Part shown: piece after piece, positions 47,434 to 56,792 of the stretch
Position numbering within the stretch: position 1 is the stretch's first letter
How the letters are laid out: every line of letters starts with the position of its first letter
Source of the DNA: Betaproteobacteria bacterium
GTDB taxonomy: Bacteria > Pseudomonadota > Gammaproteobacteria > Burkholderiales > Burkholderiaceae_E
Assembly: GCA_016868375.1 (NCBI GenBank)
Contig: VGHA01000001.1
Location: 1 to 64,000 of the forward strand
Reading direction: 5' to 3'
Length of the DNA: 64,000 nucleotides
Program-made: the position numbers and the translations under genes
The notes under the pieces: generated by a model
Seen by the model: only the letters and a program-made list of their open reading frames with translations
What the model was told of the DNA's origin: nothing
The model's database searches: none

Positions 47434-48249
47434 TCAACGAATGGCGCAGCCTGCGCGCCAGCCTAAGCCCGCGCGCGTGCCATCCGGCACCGCGCCACGG
47501 GCGGGGCGATACTCGCAGCCCACCCAGCCCTGCCACCCACACTGGGCAGCGACCTCATCGATCACCGCGAGCAGGTACGCATAGTTTAGTTCGCCAATAT
47601 CGGGCTCATGGCGTTCGGGCACACCGGCAATCTGAAAATGTGCGACTCGGCCAGTTGGCAACCAGCGGCGGATTTTCATCGCCACGTCGCCTTCGACAAT
47701 CTGACAGTGGTACAGATCCATCTGAACGGCCACATTGTCTTCGCCGATCTCGGTGACGAGCGCATGCGCGTCATCCTGTCGACTGACCAGATACTTAGGA
47801 TTGTCGCGGGCATTCAGCGGCTCGATCAGCAGCGTGACGCCGTACGATCTTGCACGCCGTGCTGCCTTGCGTAAATTTGCCACATAGGTTGAGCGAAGCG
47901 TATCGGCTGCGACCTGCTCAGGCATGATGCCCGCCATCACATGGACCCGCGGACACCGAAGTGCCTGCGCGTAGGCCAGCGCCTTATCGATGCCGGCATC
48001 AAACTCGGCCTGTCGGCCTGGCAGACAGGCGAGCCCCTTCTCGCCGTTTGCCCAGTTGCCCGGTGGCGCATTGAACAGAACCTGTTGCAGGTTGTGCCGG
48101 CTGAGCTGCGCGGCCAGCAGCTCTGGCGCGTGGTCGTACGGAAACAGGCACTCGACCCCTTCAAACCCGTCGGCGGCAGCCGCTCCGAAACGTTCAAGAA
48201 ACGGCAGCTCTTGGTAGAGCATCGACAGGTTTGCTGCAAAACGTGGCAT
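47434..48249 (-). CDS. otnI: Hydroxypyruvate isomerase/2-oxo-tetronate isomerase family (OtnI)
   Basis: MPRFAANLSMLYQELPFLERFGAAAADGFEGVECLFPYDHAPELLAAQL; NAPPGNWANGEKGLACLPGR; adjacent to otnC/otnK. Confidence 0.85.
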   Translation of the reverse strand: MPRFAANLSMLYQELPFLERFGAAAADGFEGVECLFPYDHAPELLAAQLSRHNLQQVLFNAPPGNWANGEKGLACLPGRQAEFDAGIDKALAYAQALRCPRVHVMAGIMPEQVAADTLRSTYVANLRKAARRARSYGVTLLIEPLNARDNPKYLVSRQDDAHALVTEIGEDNVAVQMDLYHCQIVEGDVAMKIRRWLPTGRVAHFQIAGVPERHEPDIGELNYAYLLAVIDEVAAQCGWQGWVGCEYRPARGAVPDGTRAGLGWRAGCAIR

Positions 48250-48258
48250 GGCCGGCTC

Positions 48259-48930
48259 CTACCATCGGGCGCCAAAGCTGTGGCGTAACTCATCAATATC
48301 AGGTTCGCTCAGCGCCGGAACCGCATCGCCCACAAGATTCACCAGGCGCGCAGTTTCCTCAAGCTCTTCAAGCACCGCCATCGCGTGCGAAGGGCTCTGA
48401 TGCCAAACAGTGGGCCCCAGCCTCGCCAGCATCACCGCGCGAATCGGTTGTCCGCGCGAACCATAGCGCATGATGGTGTCCGACACCTGCTCGGCGACAC
48501 GCGGATCGCCAGGCCGGTGATACGGGATGACAGGTACCCTGCCCACCTTCATGACAAAGTAAGGCGTGATCGGCGCCAACAACTCGTCCGAAACTGGCTT
48601 CAAGGTGAGCGCAACACAATGGGTGCTGTGCGTGTGAATCACGCAGCTCGTGGCGGCATCGAACGCCGAGGCTGAATCCACGATCGTCCGATGAAGCAAG
48701 GCGGTCTTACTCGCCCGTTCGCCAGCGACCTGCCGCCCCTGGGAATCAAGCAGCGCCAAAGAGTCAGGCTCAAGAAAGCCAAGACAGGCATCGGTGGGCG
48801 TAATCAACATCTGGCCGTCGGAGAGCCGAACGCTGATGTTGCCCGCAGTTGCATGCACATAGCCGCGGTCAAAGAGGCTGCGCCCTACTCTGCAGATTTC
48901 GTCGCGGGCCTGTGATTCAGTCAGCATCAT
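48259..48930 (-). CDS. otnC: Class II aldolase; 3-oxo-tetronate 4-phosphate decarboxylase-like (OtnC)
   Basis: LFDRGYVHATAGNISVRLSDGQMLITPTDACLGFLEPDSLALLD; IHTHSTHCVALT. Confidence 0.85.
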   Translation of the reverse strand: MMLTESQARDEICRVGRSLFDRGYVHATAGNISVRLSDGQMLITPTDACLGFLEPDSLALLDSQGRQVAGERASKTALLHRTIVDSASAFDAATSCVIHTHSTHCVALTLKPVSDELLAPITPYFVMKVGRVPVIPYHRPGDPRVAEQVSDTIMRYGSRGQPIRAVMLARLGPTVWHQSPSHAMAVLEELEETARLVNLVGDAVPALSEPDIDELRHSFGARW

Positions 48931-50239
48931 GCATGAAGCCTGCTGGTTCAGCGCGCGACTGCGCGTCAAGCACCGCGAAGGCGCGGCTGAAAAAATCCTC
49001 GCCACCAAAGTTACCCGACTTCAGACACAGGTGAAGACCCTGGCTGCGCCCCGCCACCGGCTCTGCGTGACACCAGGGGACACCGACATCAATCTGGGGG
49101 CCAATTCGAAGCTCCTGCAGCGCGAGCGCCTGAACGCAAGCGCCTGAGGTTTCGCCTCCCGCCACGATGAGGCGCCCGACCCCGCTTTCAACCAGCGCCA
49201 CCGCAATGCGCGCCAGCGCCTGCTCAATCATCGCACCGGCAGCGTTGGTTCCAAGTCGGGCCTGGGTAGCTGCAACCTGATCCGCCGTGGCAGTGGAATA
49301 GACGAGGACCGGACCGGATGAGAGCGCGGCCACGCTGCGGTCAATGATTTTTATGAGCACTGAATCGCCATCCGCAGCGATCGCGATCGGATCGATTGCA
49401 AAAGCACGCCCCCCAAGGCGCTGAAAGTGTGCGACCTGTTTCTGCGTGGCGACGGAGCAGCTTCCGGACACGATTGCCGCAGCGCCCGAAGCTCGCGGAA
49501 GCACCGCAGCCTGTTCAGACGCGGCAATACCAAAATTGGCAGGCAGCGCGATGGCCAGCCCCGAGCCCGAGGTGAGTAGCGGTGCACCACGAAGCGCCGG
49601 TCCGGCACGCATCAGATCGTCGTTTGAAACCGCATCCAATACCGCAAGCCCGAAACCTTCTTCCCTCAGGGACGCCATTCGGGCTCGTATCGAATCAGCG
49701 CCCTGCGCAACGCATCGATAGTCAATCAGACCGACGCGACGCCGACATTGCGCCTGAAGCACCCGCACAAGATTCGAATCGGTCATAGGCGTCAGCGGAT
49801 GGTCACGCATGCTGCTGTCGCTCAACAGCTGGTCGCCGACAAACAGGTGGCCTCGGAAGACGGTTCGCCCATTATCGGGAAACGCGGGGGTTGCAATGAC
49901 CAAGTCACAGCCGAGCTCATCCATCAGCGCTTCAGTGACGGGGCCGATGTTGCCGCGCGGCGTACTGTCAAAGGTGGAGCAAATCTTGAAAACGATCTGC
50001 CGGGCGCCAGCTGCCCTTAACCAGCGCAATGCGTGCAGCGATTGCGCAACGGCCTGTTCTGGCTCGATCGTTCTGGACTTCAGGGCTACAACCACTGCGT
50101 CGATGTTCTCGGAGGGCGGGCGTTGCGGCACGCCAATCGTCTGAACAACGCGCATGCCACCCCGCACCAGGGTATTGGCGAGGTCGGTTGCGCCGGTGAA
50201 GTCATCGGCAATACAGCCCAGCAGCACCCCAGCCACCAC
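48917..50239 (-). CDS. otnK: Four-carbon acid sugar kinase (DUF1537), OtnK-like
   Basis: CIADDFTGATDLANTLVRGGMRVVQTIG; KICSTFDSTPRGNIGPVTEAL; VAGGETSGACVQAL. Confidence 0.9.
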   Translation of the reverse strand: MVAGVLLGCIADDFTGATDLANTLVRGGMRVVQTIGVPQRPPSENIDAVVVALKSRTIEPEQAVAQSLHALRWLRAAGARQIVFKICSTFDSTPRGNIGPVTEALMDELGCDLVIATPAFPDNGRTVFRGHLFVGDQLLSDSSMRDHPLTPMTDSNLVRVLQAQCRRRVGLIDYRCVAQGADSIRARMASLREEGFGLAVLDAVSNDDLMRAGPALRGAPLLTSGSGLAIALPANFGIAASEQAAVLPRASGAAAIVSGSCSVATQKQVAHFQRLGGRAFAIDPIAIAADGDSVLIKIIDRSVAALSSGPVLVYSTATADQVAATQARLGTNAAGAMIEQALARIAVALVESGVGRLIVAGGETSGACVQALALQELRIGPQIDVGVPWCHAEPVAGRSQGLHLCLKSGNFGGEDFFSRAFAVLDAQSRAEPAGFMHDAD

Positions 50240-50251
50240 GTTGACGCATCC

Positions 50252-51133
50252 TTAAAGCAAAGGTTTCCCGACACAACCCAGGTGTCGTTCGCAAATTGTA
50301 GACAGCACCGTATCGGGATCCTGTGACCACCAGTGTCGCGACAGAATCTCGACCTCGTCAAAGCCGCTATAGCCCGCACCACGCACACGCTGCCCCAGTG
50401 CGGCAAGGTCAATGACCCCGTCGCCAAGCATGCCGCGGTCAAGCAGCAGGTCACGTGTTTCCACCAGCCAATCGCAGATGTGGTAGGCAAGCAGGCGGTG
50501 CGCGCCCGCGCGCGCCAGGCCAGCATCGAGGTTGGGATCCCACCAGACGTGATACGCATCGACCGCCACCCCCAGCGCAGCGGGTTGACCGTCAGCACGC
50601 GGCGCAACGCCCTCAGCGTCAATGGCATCGCACAGATCAAGGGCCTGAGCAAGTGTGTTGATGCAACAGCGATCGGCCGCATACATCGGGTGCAGGGGCT
50701 CGATGGCAAGTGGCATGCCGGCTTCCCGAGCATGTTCAAGGATGGTCGCGATGCCATCATGAACCATGGCGCGCGCGCCCGCCAGGTCGCGTGACCCCGC
50801 AGGTAATCCACCGCACACCAGCACCAGGCATCGGGCACCAATGGTGGCCGCATCATCGATAGCGCGAAGATTGTCGTCGATGGCGGCACGCCGCCCCGCC
50901 GCGTCCAACGCAGGAAACATGCCGCCTCGGCAGAGCCCGGTGACCGTCAGCCCATGATCGCGAATCATGGCAGCGGCCCGGTCGGCCCCCAATTCGGCGA
51001 GCTTGTCACGCCACGGGGAAATGCCCGGTATGCCGTGCCGGGCGCAAGCCTCGATCATCTGGGCAAGGTTCCACTGCTCGCGCACCGTTGCGGTGTTGAG
51101 GGACAGCGGCGGCAAAGCGAGTTCGGATGGCAT
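50252..51133 (-). CDS. Sugar phosphate isomerase/epimerase (xylose isomerase-like TIM barrel)
   Basis: ACARHGIPGISPWRDKLAELG; IEPLHPMYAADRCCINTL; VAVDAYHVWWDPNL; YSGFDEVEIL. Confidence 0.85.
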   Translation of the reverse strand: MPSELALPPLSLNTATVREQWNLAQMIEACARHGIPGISPWRDKLAELGADRAAAMIRDHGLTVTGLCRGGMFPALDAAGRRAAIDDNLRAIDDAATIGARCLVLVCGGLPAGSRDLAGARAMVHDGIATILEHAREAGMPLAIEPLHPMYAADRCCINTLAQALDLCDAIDAEGVAPRADGQPAALGVAVDAYHVWWDPNLDAGLARAGAHRLLAYHICDWLVETRDLLLDRGMLGDGVIDLAALGQRVRGAGYSGFDEVEILSRHWWSQDPDTVLSTICERHLGCVGKPLL

Positions 51134-51172
51134 GCGGCCCCCTATGCTTGACAGTGGATTGAAGAGGACGGC

Positions 51173-52366
51173 TTACTGCTTTGCCTCGGCATCAATGCCG
51201 TGGACGGCAAGAAGGCTTGCCAACCGACGGCTGGCGCGCTCAGGGTCTGACAGCAAGCCCGCCTGATCAGCAAGCCTGAAGATTTCAGCAAGATGCGTGA
51301 TGTGCCGTGTGCTCTGCTGCCCCCCCACCATCACAAAGTGGTCCTGGTGACCGTTCAACCAGGCCATGAACACCACGCCAGTTTTGTAAAACCGGGTCGG
51401 CGCTCGAAAAATATGGCGAGACAGCGGAACGGTGGGCGCAAGAATCTGGTGGAATTTTTGGGGTTCACCCGCGCCAAGCGCATCGAGCGCTGCTGCGGCT
51501 GCAGGGGCGATCGAATCAAAAATCCCAAGCAGTGCGTCCGAATAGCCCTGCGCATCCCCGGCAATCAACTCTGCGAAGTTGAAATCATCACCGGTATACA
51601 TCCGGATACCGGGCGCCAGCCTGCGTCGCATCGAGATCTCGCGGTCCTTGTCCAACAGCGAGATCTTGACGCCGTCAATCCTGGCTGCGTTGCGATTCAG
51701 AACATCCACCGCCACGTCCATCGCACGGTCGAGGTCGCGATGCCCCCAGTAGCCGACCAGCGCCGGATCAAACATGTCCCCAAGCCAATGAATGATGACT
51801 GGCTCGCGAACCTGTGACAGCAGCCGGTCATACACCTGCCCGTAGTCATCCGGTGAACGCGCGCAGGCGGCCAGCGCGCGACTGGCCATCAGAATCAGCC
51901 GCCCTTCCAGACCTTCGATCGCCTCGATCTGATGCTCGTAGGCTGCGATCACGTCAGCGACGGTGCGAGACGGATCGGGCGCCAGATGGTCGGTACCCGC
52001 CCCGCTCGCAACACGAACGGGTCCGCCGTGCGGTGAAGCACCGAAGGCCCGCGCTGCCGAGATTGATCGCCGGATCAACTCCAGCGAGTTACCCCAGTCA
52101 AGCCCCATGCCGCGCTGCGCGGTGTCCATCGCCTCGGCAACGCCGAAGCCCAGCTTCCACAGGTGTTCTCGGTACGCAATGGTTCGGTCCCAATCGATTG
52201 CAGGCTCGAGCCAGGGATCAACCGTGGAACGCGGATCTGCCACCACATGCGCGGCAGCAAAGGCAATGCGGTTCCAGCCGGCGACGACAGGCTTCCAGGC
52301 TGCACGCCCACTGAGCACATAGCGTTCAAGCGTGCCGTTCGAACCGGGCAGCAACAGGCTTGGCAT
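51173..52366 (-). CDS. Dihydrodipicolinate synthase family protein (DUF993-like)
   Basis: VDPWLEPAIDWDRTIAYREHLWKLGFGVAEAMDTAQRGMGLDW; DGVKISLLDKDREI; GDDFNFAELIAGD. Confidence 0.75.
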   Translation of the reverse strand: MPSLLLPGSNGTLERYVLSGRAAWKPVVAGWNRIAFAAAHVVADPRSTVDPWLEPAIDWDRTIAYREHLWKLGFGVAEAMDTAQRGMGLDWGNSLELIRRSISAARAFGASPHGGPVRVASGAGTDHLAPDPSRTVADVIAAYEHQIEAIEGLEGRLILMASRALAACARSPDDYGQVYDRLLSQVREPVIIHWLGDMFDPALVGYWGHRDLDRAMDVAVDVLNRNAARIDGVKISLLDKDREISMRRRLAPGIRMYTGDDFNFAELIAGDAQGYSDALLGIFDSIAPAAAAALDALGAGEPQKFHQILAPTVPLSRHIFRAPTRFYKTGVVFMAWLNGHQDHFVMVGGQQSTRHITHLAEIFRLADQAGLLSDPERASRRLASLLAVHGIDAEAKQ

Positions 52367-52379
52367 GAGCGCTCTCCTG

Positions 52380-53534
52380 TCAGGCCGGCAGTGGGCCAAC
52401 ATCGACCCAGCGACGCTCGCTCCATGACTTCAGCGCGGCTTCGACCAGCTGGACGCCTTTCGCGCCCTCGCGCAGATTCCAGCGGAAGTCCCCGCCTTCA
52501 ATGACATGGCGCAGGAAGAGTTCCCACTGCGCCTTGAACGCATTGTCAAAGATGACGGTGTCAGGCACCTCCTGCCAGCCCTCCATGAATTGGATAGGCT
52601 GGGGGAGATCAGGGTTCCAGACCGGCTTGGGCGTATTCACACGCGACTGCGTCCGGCAGCCACGCAGGCCCGCCACCGCCGAGCCATGCGTACCATCGAC
52701 CTGAAGGGTAAGAAGGTCATCACGCCGAACCCGTACCGCCCAAGAGCTGTTGAAGTGCGCGATGGCACCTGAAGCAAGTTGGAACGTGGCGTAGGCCGCA
52801 TCATCTGCGGTGGCGGTGTAGGGCTTGCCCTGTTCATCCCAGCGCGTGGGAATATGGGTGGCCCCCAGACAGGATACCGAGCGCACCTCGCCGAACAGAT
52901 TGTCGATCACGTAGCGCCAGTGACAGAGCATGTCGAGGATGATGCCCCCACCATCCTCGGTTCGATAGTTCCAGCTTGGCCGTTGCGCGGGCTGCAGATC
53001 GCCCTCGAACACCCAGTAGCCGAACTCGCCGCGAACCGAGAGGATGCGCCCGAAGAATCCGGCATCGATCAGCATTTTCAGTTTCAACAAGCCGGGTAGC
53101 CAGAGCTTGTCCTGCACGACGCCGTGCCGAACGCCTGCGGCCTCGGCAGCGCGAGCAATTCCCAGAGCCGCTTCAAGGCTGGTGGCGGAGGGCTTCTCGC
53201 AATAGATGTGCTTGCCCGCCTGGATCGCTTTGTGAATCAGTTCGGGCCGCATCTGCGTGGTGGCCGCATCAAAGAACACGGTATCCGCAGGGTTGGCTAG
53301 CGCCGCGTCAAGATCGGTTCCCCAGCGTAGGCCCCCGTGTTGTGCTGCAAGCGCAGCCATTCGATCCGCACCACGACCGATCAGTATCGGATCGGGCATC
53401 AACCTGCTGCCGTCAGACAGGCGAACGCCGCCCTGCTCACGAATCGCCTTGATTGAACGAATCAAATGCTGGTTCAGCCCCATTCGGCCGGTAACGCCGT
53501 ACATGATGATGCCAATGCGCTGGGCGGTGCTCAT
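52380..53534 (-). CDS. Gfo/Idh/MocA family oxidoreductase
   Basis: RIGIIMYGVTGRMGLNQHLIRSIKAI; IYCEKPSATSLEAALGIARAAEAAG; start set at MSTAQRIG. Confidence 0.9.
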   Translation of the reverse strand: MSTAQRIGIIMYGVTGRMGLNQHLIRSIKAIREQGGVRLSDGSRLMPDPILIGRGADRMAALAAQHGGLRWGTDLDAALANPADTVFFDAATTQMRPELIHKAIQAGKHIYCEKPSATSLEAALGIARAAEAAGVRHGVVQDKLWLPGLLKLKMLIDAGFFGRILSVRGEFGYWVFEGDLQPAQRPSWNYRTEDGGGIILDMLCHWRYVIDNLFGEVRSVSCLGATHIPTRWDEQGKPYTATADDAAYATFQLASGAIAHFNSSWAVRVRRDDLLTLQVDGTHGSAVAGLRGCRTQSRVNTPKPVWNPDLPQPIQFMEGWQEVPDTVIFDNAFKAQWELFLRHVIEGGDFRWNLREGAKGVQLVEAALKSWSERRWVDVGPLPA

Positions 53535-53734
53535 TGAGCGCTTCTCCTGACAGGTGGGCGCCGCCACAGCCTCTGGCGGCATCATGGCTTCGGCAACGCC
53601 GAGCCGGTCAAATGCCGCGCGATGGTAACCCGGCCCATCGCCACGCGAAAGCGACAGCGCGAGTCAGCGGAATCGCAGCTTGTGAAAGGCTCATGCGCAT
53701 CGGTACCATGCCCGCTTTCATCAGGAGTCTCGTC

Positions 53735-54739
53735 ATGCCACGAATCAAGACGACCGTCGTCGGGTCGTATCCCATACCCGAATGGCTGGTCGCCAGTCCG
53801 TCCGCCCAGGCGCTGACTGACGCAACGCGCGTGGTCATCCACACCCAGGAACGCGCAGGTATCGATCTGGTGTGCGATGGCGAGCTTTATCGGTTCGACA
53901 TCAACCATCCAGAAACCAACGGGATGATCGAATATTTCGTCCGCCCGATGGATGGCATCACTCAGCGATTCACCTTCGATGACCTGATTGCCTACCGAAG
54001 CACCTCGGGCACCCGATTTCGAACCCGGCCTCCCGGAACAGTCATCGGTCCTGTCGGCAGCGGTACGCTGGATCTGCCGCTCGCCTGCGAAGGCGCCCGC
54101 AGTCTCGCCTCAAACCCGTTCAAGTTCACGCTCACTGGCCCGCACATGCTGGCCAAAACCCTCATTGACCGGCACTACCCGGACCTGCCGGCGCTCTGTA
54201 ATGCGATTGCCGATGTCCTCGCTCAGCAGGTCGCACACTGCGAGGCGGACGTGATTCAGGTGGATGAGGCCAACCTTCCGGGACATGCCGAGGAGTGGGA
54301 GTGGGCCGCGGCAGCAATGAACCGCGTGCTCGACGCAGCACGCTGCCCAACCGCTGTTCACCTCTGCTTTGGCAATTACGGCGGACAGAGCATTCAGAAG
54401 GGAAGTTGGGATCGGCTGATCGGTTACCTGAACGCGCTGCATGTCGACCACATCGTCATGGAGTGCGCCCATCGTCCTCCTGATGAACTGGCGGCGTTTT
54501 GCGAATTGCGAGCCGATATCGGGTTCGGTTTGGGCGTGATTGACGTCAAGTCCACCACAATCGAGTCGGCGGACACGGTGGCGCGTGCCATTGAGCGCGC
54601 GGCCGGCATCCTTGGTCCCGAGCGAATCCGCTATATCCATCCCGATTGCGGATTCTGGATGCTGAAGCGTTCAATCGCTGACGGCAAGATTCGCGCGCTC
54701 GCTGCCGGGCGCGATCTGTTCGAAGGCCGGCACGCATGA
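53735..54739 (+). CDS. Stand-alone cobalamin-independent methionine synthase (MetE C-terminal domain)-like protein
   Basis: KTTVVGSYPIPEWL; DVIQVDEANL; VHLCFGNY, IVMECAH, IHPDCGF (H-x-C/E/C zinc ligand pattern). Confidence 0.8.
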   Translation: MPRIKTTVVGSYPIPEWLVASPSAQALTDATRVVIHTQERAGIDLVCDGELYRFDINHPETNGMIEYFVRPMDGITQRFTFDDLIAYRSTSGTRFRTRPPGTVIGPVGSGTLDLPLACEGARSLASNPFKFTLTGPHMLAKTLIDRHYPDLPALCNAIADVLAQQVAHCEADVIQVDEANLPGHAEEWEWAAAAMNRVLDAARCPTAVHLCFGNYGGQSIQKGSWDRLIGYLNALHVDHIVMECAHRPPDELAAFCELRADIGFGLGVIDVKSTTIESADTVARAIERAAGILGPERIRYIHPDCGFWMLKRSIADGKIRALAAGRDLFEGRHA

Positions 54740-55785
54740 CAATCGCCCCTCCCTTACCTGCCGGCTTCTCCAGCGTCGATGCGTTGGAGGAGGTCATGAC
54801 GCGGCCTTCCCAATCATTGATCGATGATCTCAACGCGCTCGATGGCGACATCATCGTGCTGGGCGTGGGCGGCAAGATGGGACCCACCCTAGCGCGCATG
54901 GCCAAGCGCGCCGCCCCGTCCAAGCGGGTGTTGGGCGTTGCGCGCTTCAGTGACCCGCAGGTAGCCGCGCAACTGAAACAGGTGGGTGTGGAACCGGTCA
55001 GCTGCGATTTGCTTGACCGGGCCGCGATTGCCCGCCTGCCAGGCAGCGCTGACGGTGTGTCGAACGTGGTGTTCATGGCGGGCCACAAGTTCGGCGCCAC
55101 AGGTAACCCGGCGTTTACCTGGGCGATGAATGTCGCAGTTCCGTGGATGGTTGCAGAGCATTACCGCGACTGTCGGATCGCCGCGTTCTCAACCGCCTGC
55201 GTCTATCCATTCTTTCCAACCAGCGGGCCGGGCGCAAGCGAATCGGAGCCCGCGATTCCGCCACCCGGTGACTACGCAGCCTCCTGCGTTGGCCGCGAGC
55301 GAATGTTCGAACACGGCTCGCAGCGCTGGGGAACGCCAGGGCGACTGGTTCGACTGTCGTATGCAATCGACATGCGCTATGGCGTGCTTCGCGATGTCGC
55401 TGATTCAGTCTTCAACAGCCGCCCAATCGATCTGACCATGGGATGGGCCGACGTCATCTGGCAGGGCGATGCCAACGAACAGGCGCTGCGCCTGCTCGCG
55501 CACTGCACCACGCCCACCTCCCCCATCAACATCACCGGTCCTGCGCATACCTCCATCCGTTGGCTGGCTGGCGAGTTCGGCCGACGCTTTGGTCGAACGC
55601 CCGTTCTGACTGGTGCCGAGGCGCCCAGCGCATGGCTGGTTGACACGACGGCATCGCAAAAGCTGCTTGGCTTACCGGGTGTGTCGCTGACCACGATGAT
55701 CGACTGGGTTGCCGATTGGGTGGCTCGCGGCGGGGAAAGCCTGGGTAAGCCCACCCACTTCGAGGCCCGCGACGGTCGCTATTAA
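54736..55785 (+). CDS. NAD-dependent epimerase/dehydratase family protein
   Basis: DIIVLGVGGKMGPTLARMAKRAA; NVVFMAGHKFG; overlaps the MetE-like gene. Confidence 0.8.
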   Translation: MTIAPPLPAGFSSVDALEEVMTRPSQSLIDDLNALDGDIIVLGVGGKMGPTLARMAKRAAPSKRVLGVARFSDPQVAAQLKQVGVEPVSCDLLDRAAIARLPGSADGVSNVVFMAGHKFGATGNPAFTWAMNVAVPWMVAEHYRDCRIAAFSTACVYPFFPTSGPGASESEPAIPPPGDYAASCVGRERMFEHGSQRWGTPGRLVRLSYAIDMRYGVLRDVADSVFNSRPIDLTMGWADVIWQGDANEQALRLLAHCTTPTSPINITGPAHTSIRWLAGEFGRRFGRTPVLTGAEAPSAWLVDTTASQKLLGLPGVSLTTMIDWVADWVARGGESLGKPTHFEARDGRY

Positions 55786-55816
55786 CGCCTCTTCTTCCAC
55801 CCTACCGCGCCGTCCC

Positions 55817-56746
55817 GTGCCCCCCCCAGCCACTTCCCTGGTTGAACCCACGGCCGCCGACATGGCAGCGCTGCTCGCGCTGTCGCAGGCAGCGCACTGG
55901 AATCAGATCCATCACGACTGGGCCTGGATGTTGGCCAATGGGCGAACGCGCGCGCTGCGGCAAGCCGATACGCTGGTTGCGTCAACGCTGGTGTTGCCCT
56001 GGCCACCTGCCGCTTCAGCGACGCGATCCGATCAGGTGGCGAGCCCTTCCCTCGCGTGGATCAGCATGGTGCTGGTTCTGCCAGAGCATCGTGGCCAGGG
56101 TCATGCCAGCCGTCTTCTGCAGGAGAGCCTGGCGTGGCTTGAGCAACCGTCACAGCGTCATCTCCTGCCCGTCCTGGATGCAACACCCGCCGGACGACCC
56201 GTGTATCTGAAGCTGGGCTTTTCGGATGCCTGGTCATTCACACGTTGGGAGCATCGAACCCGTCAACGGTCTGTGGTAACCGAGGGCGCAGGGGATCTGC
56301 TCGAGGTGGGCGGCACGGACGCGTCACATCCGGCGCGAGGTGCGCTCTATGAACTTGATCGCCAGGCATTCGGGGCCAACCGGGAAACGCTGCTGGACGA
56401 TCTGATTCACCGCGCGCCAACGCTTGCCATTGCGCTCGGCCAGGCACATGCGATCCGTGGCTTCAGTTTGGCGCGACCCGGGCGGGTTGCAACACAGTTG
56501 GGTCCGCTGGTGGCGCAAGACGCTGCCGCGGCAATCGAACTGGTGGATCAGGCACTCGCGCGCGTTGACGGCCCAGTATTTATCGACATACCCAACGCAA
56601 GGTGCGAGCTTGCCACCTGGCTGGCCCATCGCGGATTCAGCGCGCAGCGACCCTTCACCCGCATGGCACTTGGCAGAAGGGCTCGCAGTCTTGAAAGTGA
56701 ATGCCCCGCCACCGTATGGGCCGTTGCCGGCCCGGAGCTGGGTTGA
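55817..56746 (+). CDS. GNAT family N-acetyltransferase
   Basis: MVLVLPEHRGQGHASRLLQESLAWL; PVYLKLGFSDAWSFTRWE; GTG start. Confidence 0.8.
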   Translation: MPPPATSLVEPTAADMAALLALSQAAHWNQIHHDWAWMLANGRTRALRQADTLVASTLVLPWPPAASATRSDQVASPSLAWISMVLVLPEHRGQGHASRLLQESLAWLEQPSQRHLLPVLDATPAGRPVYLKLGFSDAWSFTRWEHRTRQRSVVTEGAGDLLEVGGTDASHPARGALYELDRQAFGANRETLLDDLIHRAPTLAIALGQAHAIRGFSLARPGRVATQLGPLVAQDAAAAIELVDQALARVDGPVFIDIPNARCELATWLAHRGFSAQRPFTRMALGRRARSLESECPATVWAVAGPELG

Positions 56747-56779
56747 CCTTGGGCGCGCAGCAAGCCGCGCGCCCAAGGT
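56746..56779. terminator. Bidirectional stem-loop between convergent genes
   Basis: ACCTTGGGCGCGC(56746-56758)-agcaagcc-GCGCGCCCAAGGT(56767-56779), perfect 13-bp stem. Confidence 0.7.
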
Positions 56780-56792
56780 TAGGTAGCCAACC

